Below, in pieces: positions 8,950 through 16,538 of a DNA stretch of 64,000 nucleotides (its first letter is position 1; every line of letters begins with the position of its first letter). Source of the DNA: Lignipirellula cremea (GTDB taxonomy: Bacteria > Planctomycetota > Planctomycetia > Pirellulales > Pirellulaceae); assembly GCF_007751035.1 (NCBI RefSeq), contig NZ_CP036433.1:4321001-4385000 (forward strand). The letters are read 5' to 3'. Under the pieces are notes generated by a model. That model was not told where the DNA came from. It searched no databases and was given only the letters and a program-made list of their open reading frames with translations. Made by a program: the position numbers and the translations under genes.

Positions 8950-10494
8950 ATGTCGCTGAAAACGATACAACGCACGGCGGGCTACGCCGGACTGGCGGCT
9001 TCCGCGCTGTCGGTTCGCCGGGCCACTTCCGCGCGGGCCAGGTCGTCGGCGCAGGACCATTTGTGCCAGCGGCTGGGACGTCTACACGGATTGCCTCAGA
9101 AAGTGGGGCAAATGCTGAGCTTTACCAGCAACCCGGAAAAATTAGACGCCGCCGAGGCATTCGCCCCGCTGCAGGAATCGGCCGAGCCGCTTCCCTGGCC
9201 GACAATCGCCCGAATTCTTGCCGCCGCGTGGGGACGTCCTGTGCTGGAGGTCCTGGCAGAAGTTGACACCAAGGGACATGCCGCTTCGCTGGGGCAGGTC
9301 CATCAGGCTCGCCTGCTCGATGGAACAGAAGTCGCCATCAAAGTGCAATATCCGGGCATCCGTCAGGCGGTGCAAACGGATCTGAAGGCCTTGGGATGGC
9401 TCAGCCTTCCGTTAGGCAATTTGCGAAGAGGTTTCGATCTGGAAGCGTATCGCCTGGTAATCGGAAGTTGCCTTGCGACCGAACTCGATTACCAGCAGGA
9501 AGCGGCCCAGCAGGACGCCATGGGGCGGGACTGGGAAGCCGATGAAGCGGTCATTGTGCCGCGGGTCGTGCAGGAGCTCTCGGACGAGACGGTGCTGGTG
9601 ACGCAATGGGAGTCGGGGGACCACTGGACCGAAGTGCCAGCCGCCTGGTCACCCGGCGAACGACGTCGGCTGGCGAACACGCTGCTGCGATTTTTCCTGC
9701 AGGGACTCTTCCACCACGGTCGCATGCAGGCGGATTGGCATCCGGGCAACTTTCGCTTCCGTCGCAACGGCGGCAACCCCCAGGTGGTGGTCTACGATTT
9801 TGGCTGCCTGGTCAGGCCTGAGCCGCGACAACGCTTGCTGCTGGCCCGCCTGATCAGGGCGACGGTACAACAGGACGAATCGCCCTGGCCGCTGATGCGG
9901 GAACTTGGCTTTCAGGAAAACTGGCTCCAGCCGCTCGCCGGCAAGCTTCCGGCCGTATGTCGTTTGTTGCTGGAACCGTTTTGCACGCGGCGCCCTTACG
10001 ATCTGCACGACTGGAAGCTGGCCGAACGAATGGAAGCGGTGCTGGCAGACGATCGCTGGAACTTTCGTTTTGCCGGGCCGCCTGGTCTGGTGTTCGTCCT
10101 GCGCGCGTTTCATGGTGTGATCCACTACCTTCAGGGAACCGGTGAACCGATTGACTGGCATGCGGCCGTGCAGGAAACGCTCGCACCGCTGCAGTCGCAG
10201 ATTGAAAACCTGGCGGTTACCGCTGGCGAACCTGTTGTGGCGTGTACTTCCGTTGCAACCTGGCTCAGGGTTCGCGTTGTTCGCGAGGGACGCACCCAGG
10301 TGCAATTGTCACAGCCCGCGATGGGGATCGAACGGCTGGAGGAACTGCTCGACGACGAGCTGAAACAGCGCATCCTGCTGGCAGGCATCGATCTGCAGAA
10401 ATCTGTCGAGGCAGTGCGCAGCCGCGGCTACGCGCCAGGCCCCGTCTTCGAACTGGTCGACGAGGAAAAAGAGGTACGCGTCTGGCTTGAGTAG
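8950..10494 (+). CDS. ABC1/UbiB/AarF family atypical kinase
   Basis: Member of the ABC1 (ADCK/UbiB) protein-kinase-like family, best known for roles in quinone biosynthesis and lipid homeostasis. The 514-residue product shows the family KxGQ motif (LPQKVGQMLSF), the Ala-rich loop region SLGQVHQARL, the lysine in VAIKVQYPG, the catalytic-loop remnant ADWHPGNF and the metal-binding VYDFGCLV. No transmembrane helix is obvious. It sits between cheV and cheB on the same strand, 71 bases after cheV, which is an unexpected neighbour. Whether it acts in signalling or is a bystander cannot be told from the sequence. Confidence 0.88.
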   Translation: MSLKTIQRTAGYAGLAASALSVRRATSARARSSAQDHLCQRLGRLHGLPQKVGQMLSFTSNPEKLDAAEAFAPLQESAEPLPWPTIARILAAAWGRPVLEVLAEVDTKGHAASLGQVHQARLLDGTEVAIKVQYPGIRQAVQTDLKALGWLSLPLGNLRRGFDLEAYRLVIGSCLATELDYQQEAAQQDAMGRDWEADEAVIVPRVVQELSDETVLVTQWESGDHWTEVPAAWSPGERRRLANTLLRFFLQGLFHHGRMQADWHPGNFRFRRNGGNPQVVVYDFGCLVRPEPRQRLLLARLIRATVQQDESPWPLMRELGFQENWLQPLAGKLPAVCRLLLEPFCTRRPYDLHDWKLAERMEAVLADDRWNFRFAGPPGLVFVLRAFHGVIHYLQGTGEPIDWHAAVQETLAPLQSQIENLAVTAGEPVVACTSVATWLRVRVVREGRTQVQLSQPAMGIERLEELLDDELKQRILLAGIDLQKSVEAVRSRGYAPGPVFELVDEEKEVRVWLE

Positions 10495-10634
10495 TATCCG
10501 GCGAGTGAAACACGAAAAGAGGAAGGATGAATTTCTGTTTTCAACATGCGTTAGCGTGCAGCAGGCATTCAGGAACGGAAAAAGTATTGATAGACAATCT
10601 ACCAGGTTTCCTTTCTTAAGAGGCAGGAAAACCT

Positions 10635-10793
10635 ATGTTTAATAAGCGAATCCTCAAATCTAAAAAAAGCCTGGTGTTGGAATTGCAATTTCCTGGTGAA
10701 GCACGCCAAAAACTGACAACGAAGCGGGCAGCGACAGGCGCCGTTTCGCTCTGCGATCCAAACTCCTTATCAAAGATTGAGTCCTCTCCATGA
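10635..10793 (+). CDS. Possible 52-residue basic small protein, translationally coupled to cheB
   Basis: An ATG at 10635 opens 52 codons that end in TGA at 10791-10793, overlapping the cheB start as ATGA. A good Shine-Dalgarno (AGGA) lies 6 bases before the ATG, whereas cheB itself has no convincing one. This pattern suggests translation of the small ORF feeds cheB. The product is Lys/Arg-rich (about 10 basic against 4 acidic residues), with no signal peptide or membrane span. The stretch is more AT-rich than its neighbours. I recognise no family; it could be a leader ORF rather than a functional protein. Confidence 0.5.
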   Translation: MFNKRILKSKKSLVLELQFPGEARQKLTTKRAATGAVSLCDPNSLSKIESSP

Positions 10794-11908
10794 CAACGAA
10801 ATCCATTCGCGTGCTGGTCGTCGATGACTCGGCTGTGCTGCGCGCTCGTATCTGTGACATCCTTGCGATGGAGCCTGGCCTGGAAGTTGTCGGAACGGCC
10901 TGTGATGGTCTGGATGCGCTGCGGAAGCTTGAAGTTCTGCAGCCTGACCTGATGACGCTCGACGTGCAGATGCCGCGGATGGACGGTCTGGCGACGGTCG
11001 ACGCAGTTCTGAGCAAACGCTCGATTCCCATCATTATGGTGAGCTCCCTGACCCATCGCGCCGCCAGCACCACTTTGGATGCGCTAGAGCGAGGAGCGAT
11101 GGATTACATCGCCAAGCCCGACGGCAGCGGCGCCTCGGTCGAATTTGCGGAGCAGCTGGTTCACAAGATCCGTGTCATGGCGAATGTCGATGTGCAACGC
11201 GTCCTGCAGTTTCGCCGCGCGAAAGCTGCAAGGATGGCGGCCAGTCGGAGTGCGGCCCTGTCAAACCCGGCCGACACGGAGTCGACAGAAAAGTATCCCA
11301 CCCAGTGTATCGCACTTGGGGTTTCCACCGGCGGACCGCCTGCCCTGGCCAGCATGTTTCAGGACCTGCAGGCTCCCCTGCCGCCGCTGGTGATTGTCCA
11401 GCACATGCCGGCGAACTTTACGGGGCCGTTTGCCGCACGGTTGGATTCCTTGTCGAAGCTGAGCGTCAAAGAGGCCCAGCACGGCGACCGCCTGCGGGCC
11501 AATCATGCGTATATCGCTCCTGGCGGAAAACATTTGCGACTGAAGCGGCAAGGGGACTATACGGTGGTTTCGATTACGGACGGGGAACCGGTCAGCAGCC
11601 ACAAGCCTTCGATCGATCTGATGATGCAGGACGCCGCAGCGATCTTCGGGCTGGGGTGCCTGGGCGTGCTGATGACGGGCATGGGATCCGACGGCGTGGC
11701 CGGTTGCCGCGCCATCCGCGAGGCGGGCGGATACGTGCTGGGACAGGATGAAGCCAGCTCCGATGTCTATGGAATGAACAAGGCCGCCTTCGTGCAGGGG
11801 CAGGTCGACTCACAATTTGCCGTGGAATATTTACCGCAAATTCTTGCGCAACAGTGCCGGCGAATCGGTGTTGCGCAACAGGCTTCGGGCGCCGTTGGCG
11901 TTCGATAA
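10790..11908 (+). CDS. cheB: CheB protein-glutamate methylesterase/deamidase
   Basis: Removes methyl groups added by CheR and can deamidate receptors; activated by CheA. An N-terminal receiver (VVDDSAVLR, acceptor D58 in TLDVQMPRMDG, switch SS, lysine in YIAKPDG) is joined by a linker to the methylesterase domain. The catalytic triad motifs are present: serine in GVSTGGPPAL, histidine in VIVQHMPANFTG and aspartate in TGMGSDGVAG. The 372-residue length is standard. It starts within the stop codon of a putative small ORF. Confidence 0.96.
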   Translation: MTTKSIRVLVVDDSAVLRARICDILAMEPGLEVVGTACDGLDALRKLEVLQPDLMTLDVQMPRMDGLATVDAVLSKRSIPIIMVSSLTHRAASTTLDALERGAMDYIAKPDGSGASVEFAEQLVHKIRVMANVDVQRVLQFRRAKAARMAASRSAALSNPADTESTEKYPTQCIALGVSTGGPPALASMFQDLQAPLPPLVIVQHMPANFTGPFAARLDSLSKLSVKEAQHGDRLRANHAYIAPGGKHLRLKRQGDYTVVSITDGEPVSSHKPSIDLMMQDAAAIFGLGCLGVLMTGMGSDGVAGCRAIREAGGYVLGQDEASSDVYGMNKAAFVQGQVDSQFAVEYLPQILAQQCRRIGVAQQASGAVGVR

Positions 11909-11962
11909 TCCGATTTCTTTTGTTACTCTTTCCTTTCAATTTATTTCGCAAAAGGGACAACC

Positions 11963-12340
11963 ATGAGCGCCAGATTTTTGATAGCCGATGACTCCGGAAC
12001 CATGCGAAAGATTATTATTCGCTCGCTCAATGCGCTGGGCGTAACGGATATTGTCGAAGCGGCCGACGGCGAACAGGCCATTGCCCTGTTTGCGAAACAG
12101 CCCTTTGATATGGTGCTGACCGACTGGAATATGCCAGGCAAGAGCGGACTCGAAGTCGTCCAGGCAATCCGTACCGCCGGATCCAAGATCCCGGTCATGT
12201 TGATTACCACCGAAGGAGAAAAATCGCGAGTCGTCCAGGCCATCCAGGCAGGGGTCACCGACTATGTCGTCAAGCCGTTTGACTCGGAGAAACTCCGCGC
12301 CAAGATTGACAAGCACCTTAGCCAGCTGGCTGACGCCTGA
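11963..12340 (+). CDS. CheY-type single-domain response regulator (second copy)
   Basis: Stand-alone 125-residue receiver very close to classical CheY. It has IADDSGTMRK with acidic D9/D10, acceptor D54 in VLTDWNMPGKSG, T82/T83 in LITTEG and K104 in YVVKPFD. The WNMP motif is a CheY hallmark, so of the two CheY proteins this is the better candidate for the main output regulator. A GGGA motif precedes the start by about 6 bases. It is followed 16 bases later by cheX, its probable phosphatase. Confidence 0.95.
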   Translation: MSARFLIADDSGTMRKIIIRSLNALGVTDIVEAADGEQAIALFAKQPFDMVLTDWNMPGKSGLEVVQAIRTAGSKIPVMLITTEGEKSRVVQAIQAGVTDYVVKPFDSEKLRAKIDKHLSQLADA

Positions 12341-12356
12341 TACGGGGAGAATCCGA

Positions 12357-12854
12357 ATGACGACTCAATACGCTCCCGTCGATGTGGAGTTTATCAATCC
12401 TTTTGTCGTGGCCGCCACGAAAGTGTTCAACGTGATGCTGGGGTGCGAACTGAAGCGCGGGCCGCTGTTCCTGAAGAACAACACCCAGCCCGACTTTGAA
12501 ATCAGCGGCGTCATCGGTCTGTCGGGTAAAGCCAGCGGCACCGTCGTGCTGAGCCTGCAGAAAGAGGTCGCCCTGAGCCTCACCGAAGTGCTTCTGGAAA
12601 AACGTCCTGAGCATCTCGACGCTGACGTGGTCGACGCCATTGGCGAATTGACCAACATGGTGGCGGGCAACGCGAAGACACGACTGGAACAGTTTCAGAT
12701 CAGTCTGGGGCTGCCCAGCGTAATTATCGGCAAAAACCATTCTGTCGAGTTTCCTCGCGGAATCGCTCCCATTGGTATTCCGTTCCAGTCTCGTTTGGGG
12801 CCCGTGTGTCTTGTCGTGGGCCTGTGCGAGCAGGCGGCCTTCGCGCCAGTGTGA
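12357..12854 (+). CDS. cheX: CheX-type CheY-P phosphatase
   Basis: The 165-residue product has the CheX active-site helix DAIGELTNMVAGNAKTRL near residue 100, with the E-x2-N pair that attacks the aspartyl phosphate of CheY. The N-terminus (VEFINPFVVAATKVFNVML) is also typical. The start is the ATG at 12357, preceded by GGGGAGAA; an open frame extends 31 codons upstream but overlaps the end of cheY. With the CheC-like gene this gives two predicted phosphatases in one cluster. Confidence 0.93.
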   Translation: MTTQYAPVDVEFINPFVVAATKVFNVMLGCELKRGPLFLKNNTQPDFEISGVIGLSGKASGTVVLSLQKEVALSLTEVLLEKRPEHLDADVVDAIGELTNMVAGNAKTRLEQFQISLGLPSVIIGKNHSVEFPRGIAPIGIPFQSRLGPVCLVVGLCEQAAFAPV

Positions 12855-12922
12855 CGTTTCCGCTGGTGTGACGTTTGCTTGCCAGGTTTTCCTGATCGTT
12901 TGAACCCCGATTGAAAAATGCC

Positions 12923-13381
12923 ATGACGCAGATATTCTCTCCCTCGACGTTGTTGCTGGTCGACGATGAACCGCACATCGTGAGTTTGCTTTCCACCCTG
13001 ATCAAACGATCTTTTTCCGATCGCATTCGACTGGAAGTAATGACCGATCCTCGCCAGGCGCTCGCCCGCATTGAGGAAGGGGGGCTCGATATTCTGCTGA
13101 CCGACCTGCAGATGCCGCTGGTCAGCGGGCTTGACCTGTTAAGGGCCGCGCGCCGCCGGAGTATTGCGACCGAGGTGATTTTCCTTACCGGCCAATCGAC
13201 CCAGGAAGCCCTCCTGGAGGCGCTGGAGAACGGCGCCAGCGACTACTTGTTGAAACCGGTCAACGACCACCAGCAGTTTGTGGAACTGATCGAGCAATAC
13301 CACGCCAGGCAGAACCGCTGGCGACAGGCCCTGGGTGATACCTGGCGTCGGCGCAAGGCGCCGTCCGAAACTGCCCTGTAG
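12923..13381 (+). CDS. Single-domain response regulator
   Basis: Receiver domain of about 152 residues with an Arg-rich tail. Residues (from the ATG at 12923): LLVDDEPHIV (acidic pocket), D61 in LLTDLQMP as acceptor, T in FLTGQS, and K111 in YLLKPVND. No output domain. A TTG at 12911 is an alternative start four codons upstream; neither has a strong Shine-Dalgarno. It follows cheX by 68 bases. The D-E-P-H form of the acidic motif resembles receivers of the RpfG/HD-GYP or hybrid-kinase type more than CheY. Confidence 0.88.
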   Translation: MTQIFSPSTLLLVDDEPHIVSLLSTLIKRSFSDRIRLEVMTDPRQALARIEEGGLDILLTDLQMPLVSGLDLLRAARRRSIATEVIFLTGQSTQEALLEALENGASDYLLKPVNDHQQFVELIEQYHARQNRWRQALGDTWRRRKAPSETAL

Positions 13382-13500
13382 ATTGCGACGCCGGACAGGA
13401 ATACGCCTCATTCCCCACCGGAATGTTCGGTGTAACCCGAGCCGTTGGCGGCATCCTCAGCCACACGCCGGCGGCGGGTCGATATTAACTGGCAGGAGAA

Positions 13501-14484
13501 GTGGGGCTTTCGGTCTCACGCCCGGAATTTCCACTGCCGAAGCAAACGATGCCAGCGCCCCCCAGCAACGATCCTCTGCCTGAAGAGGCCGTCCGTGATT
13601 GCGTTCTCATTGTCGATCACGCCAGGGTGGCCTGCGCGCAGCTGGCGGATGCGGTGCAAGAGGCCGGACTCGCTTCCCGAAGCGTGCAGAGCTGCTCTAC
13701 CCTGGAAGCGGAACTGGCAGTGTCGTCGCCGAGTCTGATTTTGCTGTCCAGCTGGATGCCCGACGGCGATAGCCTGACGGTGCTGGAGAGCCTGCAGTCG
13801 CGATTCAAAACCCTGCCGCCGGTGATTCTGACGCTCACTCGCGGGGCGAACGGGAAAAACAGCCGCGCATTTTCCGTAGGCGCCGCCGATTACATTTATC
13901 GACCGTTCGACCCTGTGGAAGTGGCTGCGAGGGTGACTTCTGCCTTGCAGCGATCGCGGGTGCGCCCGACGGATCCCGCGCGAGAGTTGTATTCGCAATC
14001 GCCAGAGCAACCCGCGATGGTCCTGGATTCAGAAATTGAGAGCGTCAAAGATTCAGCTGACGCTCGTTCCCCGGTGGGGATCGCGCCGGAGGAAATCGAC
14101 GCCCTGGTAGAAGAGGCGGTGACCGCCTGGAAGAGAACCTTTCGGCATCGAGCGACGGCGGAATTTCGAGAGCCGATCCAGCATGTCCTTGATCTGGTGG
14201 GAATGCTGAAAAGCGCGCGATCGACGGCTGAGCTCACGTCGGCGTTGGCGGTGCTGCGGTCCCTGCTGGGGGCCGCCCAGCGTTTACTGGCCGACGCGGA
14301 CGCGACTCCTGGCAATCCTCGCGGCGAAAGAAAGATCTCTCGCCATGATCAGGGTGATCGTGCTGCGCCGCCCGCCCACTTCACCTCGCTGCCGCAGCAG
14401 GCAGTCGCCAGGGCGGGGTCTTTGATGGGCGATCAAACGACCTGGTGCTGCGTCAAGGCAAAGAGTTCGGGTTCTTCCCATTAG
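13501..14484 (+). CDS. Pseudo-receiver protein at the end of the chemotaxis cluster
   Basis: Receiver-like domain at about residues 35-150 followed by a 175-residue tail of unknown fold, including a helical stretch near 195-260. Signs of a receiver fold are clear: VLIVDHARV, SLILLSSWMPDGDSLTVL, VILTLTRG, GAADYIYRPFDPVEV. The phospho-acceptor aspartate is replaced by serine (S83), the acidic pair is DH and the conserved lysine is arginine (R134), so phosphorylation is unlikely. The start is either GTG 13501, with GGAGAA immediately before it, or ATG 13549. It probably acts by protein binding. Confidence 0.78.
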   Translation: MGLSVSRPEFPLPKQTMPAPPSNDPLPEEAVRDCVLIVDHARVACAQLADAVQEAGLASRSVQSCSTLEAELAVSSPSLILLSSWMPDGDSLTVLESLQSRFKTLPPVILTLTRGANGKNSRAFSVGAADYIYRPFDPVEVAARVTSALQRSRVRPTDPARELYSQSPEQPAMVLDSEIESVKDSADARSPVGIAPEEIDALVEEAVTAWKRTFRHRATAEFREPIQHVLDLVGMLKSARSTAELTSALAVLRSLLGAAQRLLADADATPGNPRGERKISRHDQGDRAAPPAHFTSLPQQAVARAGSLMGDQTTWCCVKAKSSGSSH

Positions 14485-14582
14485 CCGTTTTGGCGATAGC
14501 CACGGTTAACTAAAAGGAACAGCGGCTCGCGCAAAAATGGCCAAACCTGAAATGGAAACTTGACGCACCACTAGGGCCTGTT

Positions 14583-16538
14583 TCAGGGAGTGTCCGCTTC
14601 AGTCGCCGCGGCGGCCCGTTCTGGACCCGGCGGCTCTTCATCCCCTGGTTCAGGTTGCACTGGAGAAGCAGGTTCCGGCGAGACGGTAGCCGGTTCGGGC
14701 TTGCTCCCTGCGGCCGCCGATTCCGGACCCGGAGGTTCGTCGGATTCAGGTTCCGCGATCGGCGAATCCGTCTTCGGTTCCTCGGTTTTCGGCTTGTCCG
14801 TCTTCGGTTCCTCGGTCTTCGGTTCCTCGGTCTTCGGTTCCTCGGTCTTCGGTTCCTCGGTCTTCGGTTCCTCGGTCTTCGGTTCCTCGCTCTTCGGTTC
14901 CTCGCTCTTCGGTTCGTCCGTCCCTTTTTGCTGAGTGCGGGCCCGACGTTTGGCGACTGCGAGCGAAGCCTGTACGCCCGTTTTCACGGCAATAAGATCG
15001 GAGAGAATGAAGGGTTCGGGATACTCGCGATCAATGGAGTCGAGTGCTTTGCGATAGATCATCAGGTCGTCGACGATATCGTCGGCCGTTTCGCCGTCGA
15101 TCAGATCGGGATGGAGCGATAGCAGCTGATCCCACAGCTGAAAGCCGCGTTCGAAATGGTCAATGGAGTCGCTGATATTGGTTGCTTTGTACTCCCGATG
15201 GCCGGCAAAAGTTTCCTGCCGCGCGGACAGCATCAGGTCGGTTTTTTCCGCCTCGCAACGCTGGAGCCAGTAGTTGTAGTTGACCTGGTTGCGATAGCTG
15301 GCGATGCGGTCAATCAGGATCCGCAGGTCCTCGATTTCCACGGCCAGCCGGTTCGCCCGGGTGCGGACTTCGGGCGACGCCATGTCAGCGATTTGATTCG
15401 CGGGGATCACGATGGTTTCGATGTGAAAAGCGATTTCCCACTGTTCGTCGGTGCGGTCCTCAGGCGAAACGTCGATGGCGGAAAGTTGTTCCGGCGTAAA
15501 GTCCTGTCGACGTTTTTCGACCAGTGTTTCGCGGGCGCCAGGAACCAGTTCGTCCAGTTCTGCCTCCAGCTTTTTCAGCTGGGCGCGGCGTTCGTCAAGT
15601 TCGTCCAGGCTGTACAGAAAGCCCCAGGTCGAAGGCAGCGTAAGGGTGCCGAATCTTTTCCAGTCCTCGTCGGCGACTTCCCATTGTTCCCGCGCGACCT
15701 CGTGCGGTTCAAAGTCGTCGTAGAGATCACGTGCATAGTTGATCTGCGCCATGGGCAAATGCGAGTGGAACAGCAACGGGCTCTTTTTGCTTTTACGAGG
15801 ATTCTTCTCTACGACGTCTTCCGTGTAACGATACCATTCCTTCGACATGAGCCAGTTGTCGCCCTGGGCCCGGTCGACATCGATATAGGCTGGCATGGAG
15901 TTCTGAAAGTCTTTGTCTTCGCGATAGAGCTGGCGGAACTGTTTCCGTTCGTCGCTGCGACCGATTTTTTGCCCCAGATACCAGGCGATATCGGTCAGCA
16001 AGGCGTCGTTATCGCGATTGTAGCGGGTGCCCTCGATGAGAAATTGAATTCCCTTTTTCACCCACAGATATCTCTGCCGGTAGTCATCGAATTCAATGGA
16101 CACATTGTAAGACAGATTGTGGGCCTGGAACTGCCAGACCGAAAGGAAGTTGGGCTGCAGTTTGGTGATCTGATTAAGCGTTGCGCGCAGGTTATCGTGA
16201 TCGTGTTTCTTTTTGAATTCGATCGCCTGCTGCCACAGCAGATTGGCGGCCACGCCGCGGAGACCCAGGGTGGCCAGCTTCATGGTTTCACTGGCCGGAT
16301 CGATCTCTCCCAGGCTGGTTTGCGAGAGCTGATGCTCGCTGCGCATCTGGGCCAGCCAGCCGCCACGGGAGCCCGTTTGCGTTTGCCGGACTTCTTCAGG
16401 CCGGTCATCGCCAGCGTCGGTATTGGGGGCAGCCGTTGAACGGGTCGCAGGCGCTCCAAGTCCATAAAGCGGAACCAGGGCGACGCCGATGAGCGCCAGG
16501 TAGATAATTTTGCGATAAAAAGCAGGCGTCCAGGTCAT
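14583..16538 (-). CDS. Membrane-anchored helical-repeat protein with K/E/P repeat tail, third gene of an ABC operon
   Basis: A 651-residue protein that I do not recognise by function. One hydrophobic segment near residues 10-28 serves as anchor or signal. The bulk is helical and TPR-like (LQPNFLSVWQFQAHNL, NRDNDALLTDIAWYLGQKIG). The C-terminus carries consecutive KTEEP/KSEEP pentapeptides followed by a Pro/Glu-rich end. Its ATG overlaps the stop of the upstream permease by 4 bases (16535-16538), so it is translationally coupled and probably works with that ABC transporter. Confidence 0.8.
   Translation of the reverse strand: MTWTPAFYRKIIYLALIGVALVPLYGLGAPATRSTAAPNTDAGDDRPEEVRQTQTGSRGGWLAQMRSEHQLSQTSLGEIDPASETMKLATLGLRGVAANLLWQQAIEFKKKHDHDNLRATLNQITKLQPNFLSVWQFQAHNLSYNVSIEFDDYRQRYLWVKKGIQFLIEGTRYNRDNDALLTDIAWYLGQKIGRSDERKQFRQLYREDKDFQNSMPAYIDVDRAQGDNWLMSKEWYRYTEDVVEKNPRKSKKSPLLFHSHLPMAQINYARDLYDDFEPHEVAREQWEVADEDWKRFGTLTLPSTWGFLYSLDELDERRAQLKKLEAELDELVPGARETLVEKRRQDFTPEQLSAIDVSPEDRTDEQWEIAFHIETIVIPANQIADMASPEVRTRANRLAVEIEDLRILIDRIASYRNQVNYNYWLQRCEAEKTDLMLSARQETFAGHREYKATNISDSIDHFERGFQLWDQLLSLHPDLIDGETADDIVDDLMIYRKALDSIDREYPEPFILSDLIAVKTGVQASLAVAKRRARTQQKGTDEPKSEEPKSEEPKTEEPKTEEPKTEEPKTEEPKTEEPKTDKPKTEEPKTDSPIAEPESDEPPGPESAAAGSKPEPATVSPEPASPVQPEPGDEEPPGPERAAAATEADTP
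14775..14930 (-). repeat. 15-bp tandem repeats encoding KTEEP pentapeptides
   Basis: About ten consecutive 15-bp units (plus-strand GGTTCCTCGGTCTTC and variants) encode EPKTE/EPKSE steps near the C-terminus of the membrane-anchored protein. Several central units are base-for-base identical, which points to recent slippage expansion. The period preserves the frame. Confidence 0.9.

Noticed and set aside
15156-16439. 427-codon plus-strand ORF
   Set aside because: Lies fully opposite the membrane-anchored repeat protein, which has a signal segment and an ATGA overlap with the permease; the plus translation has no family features.
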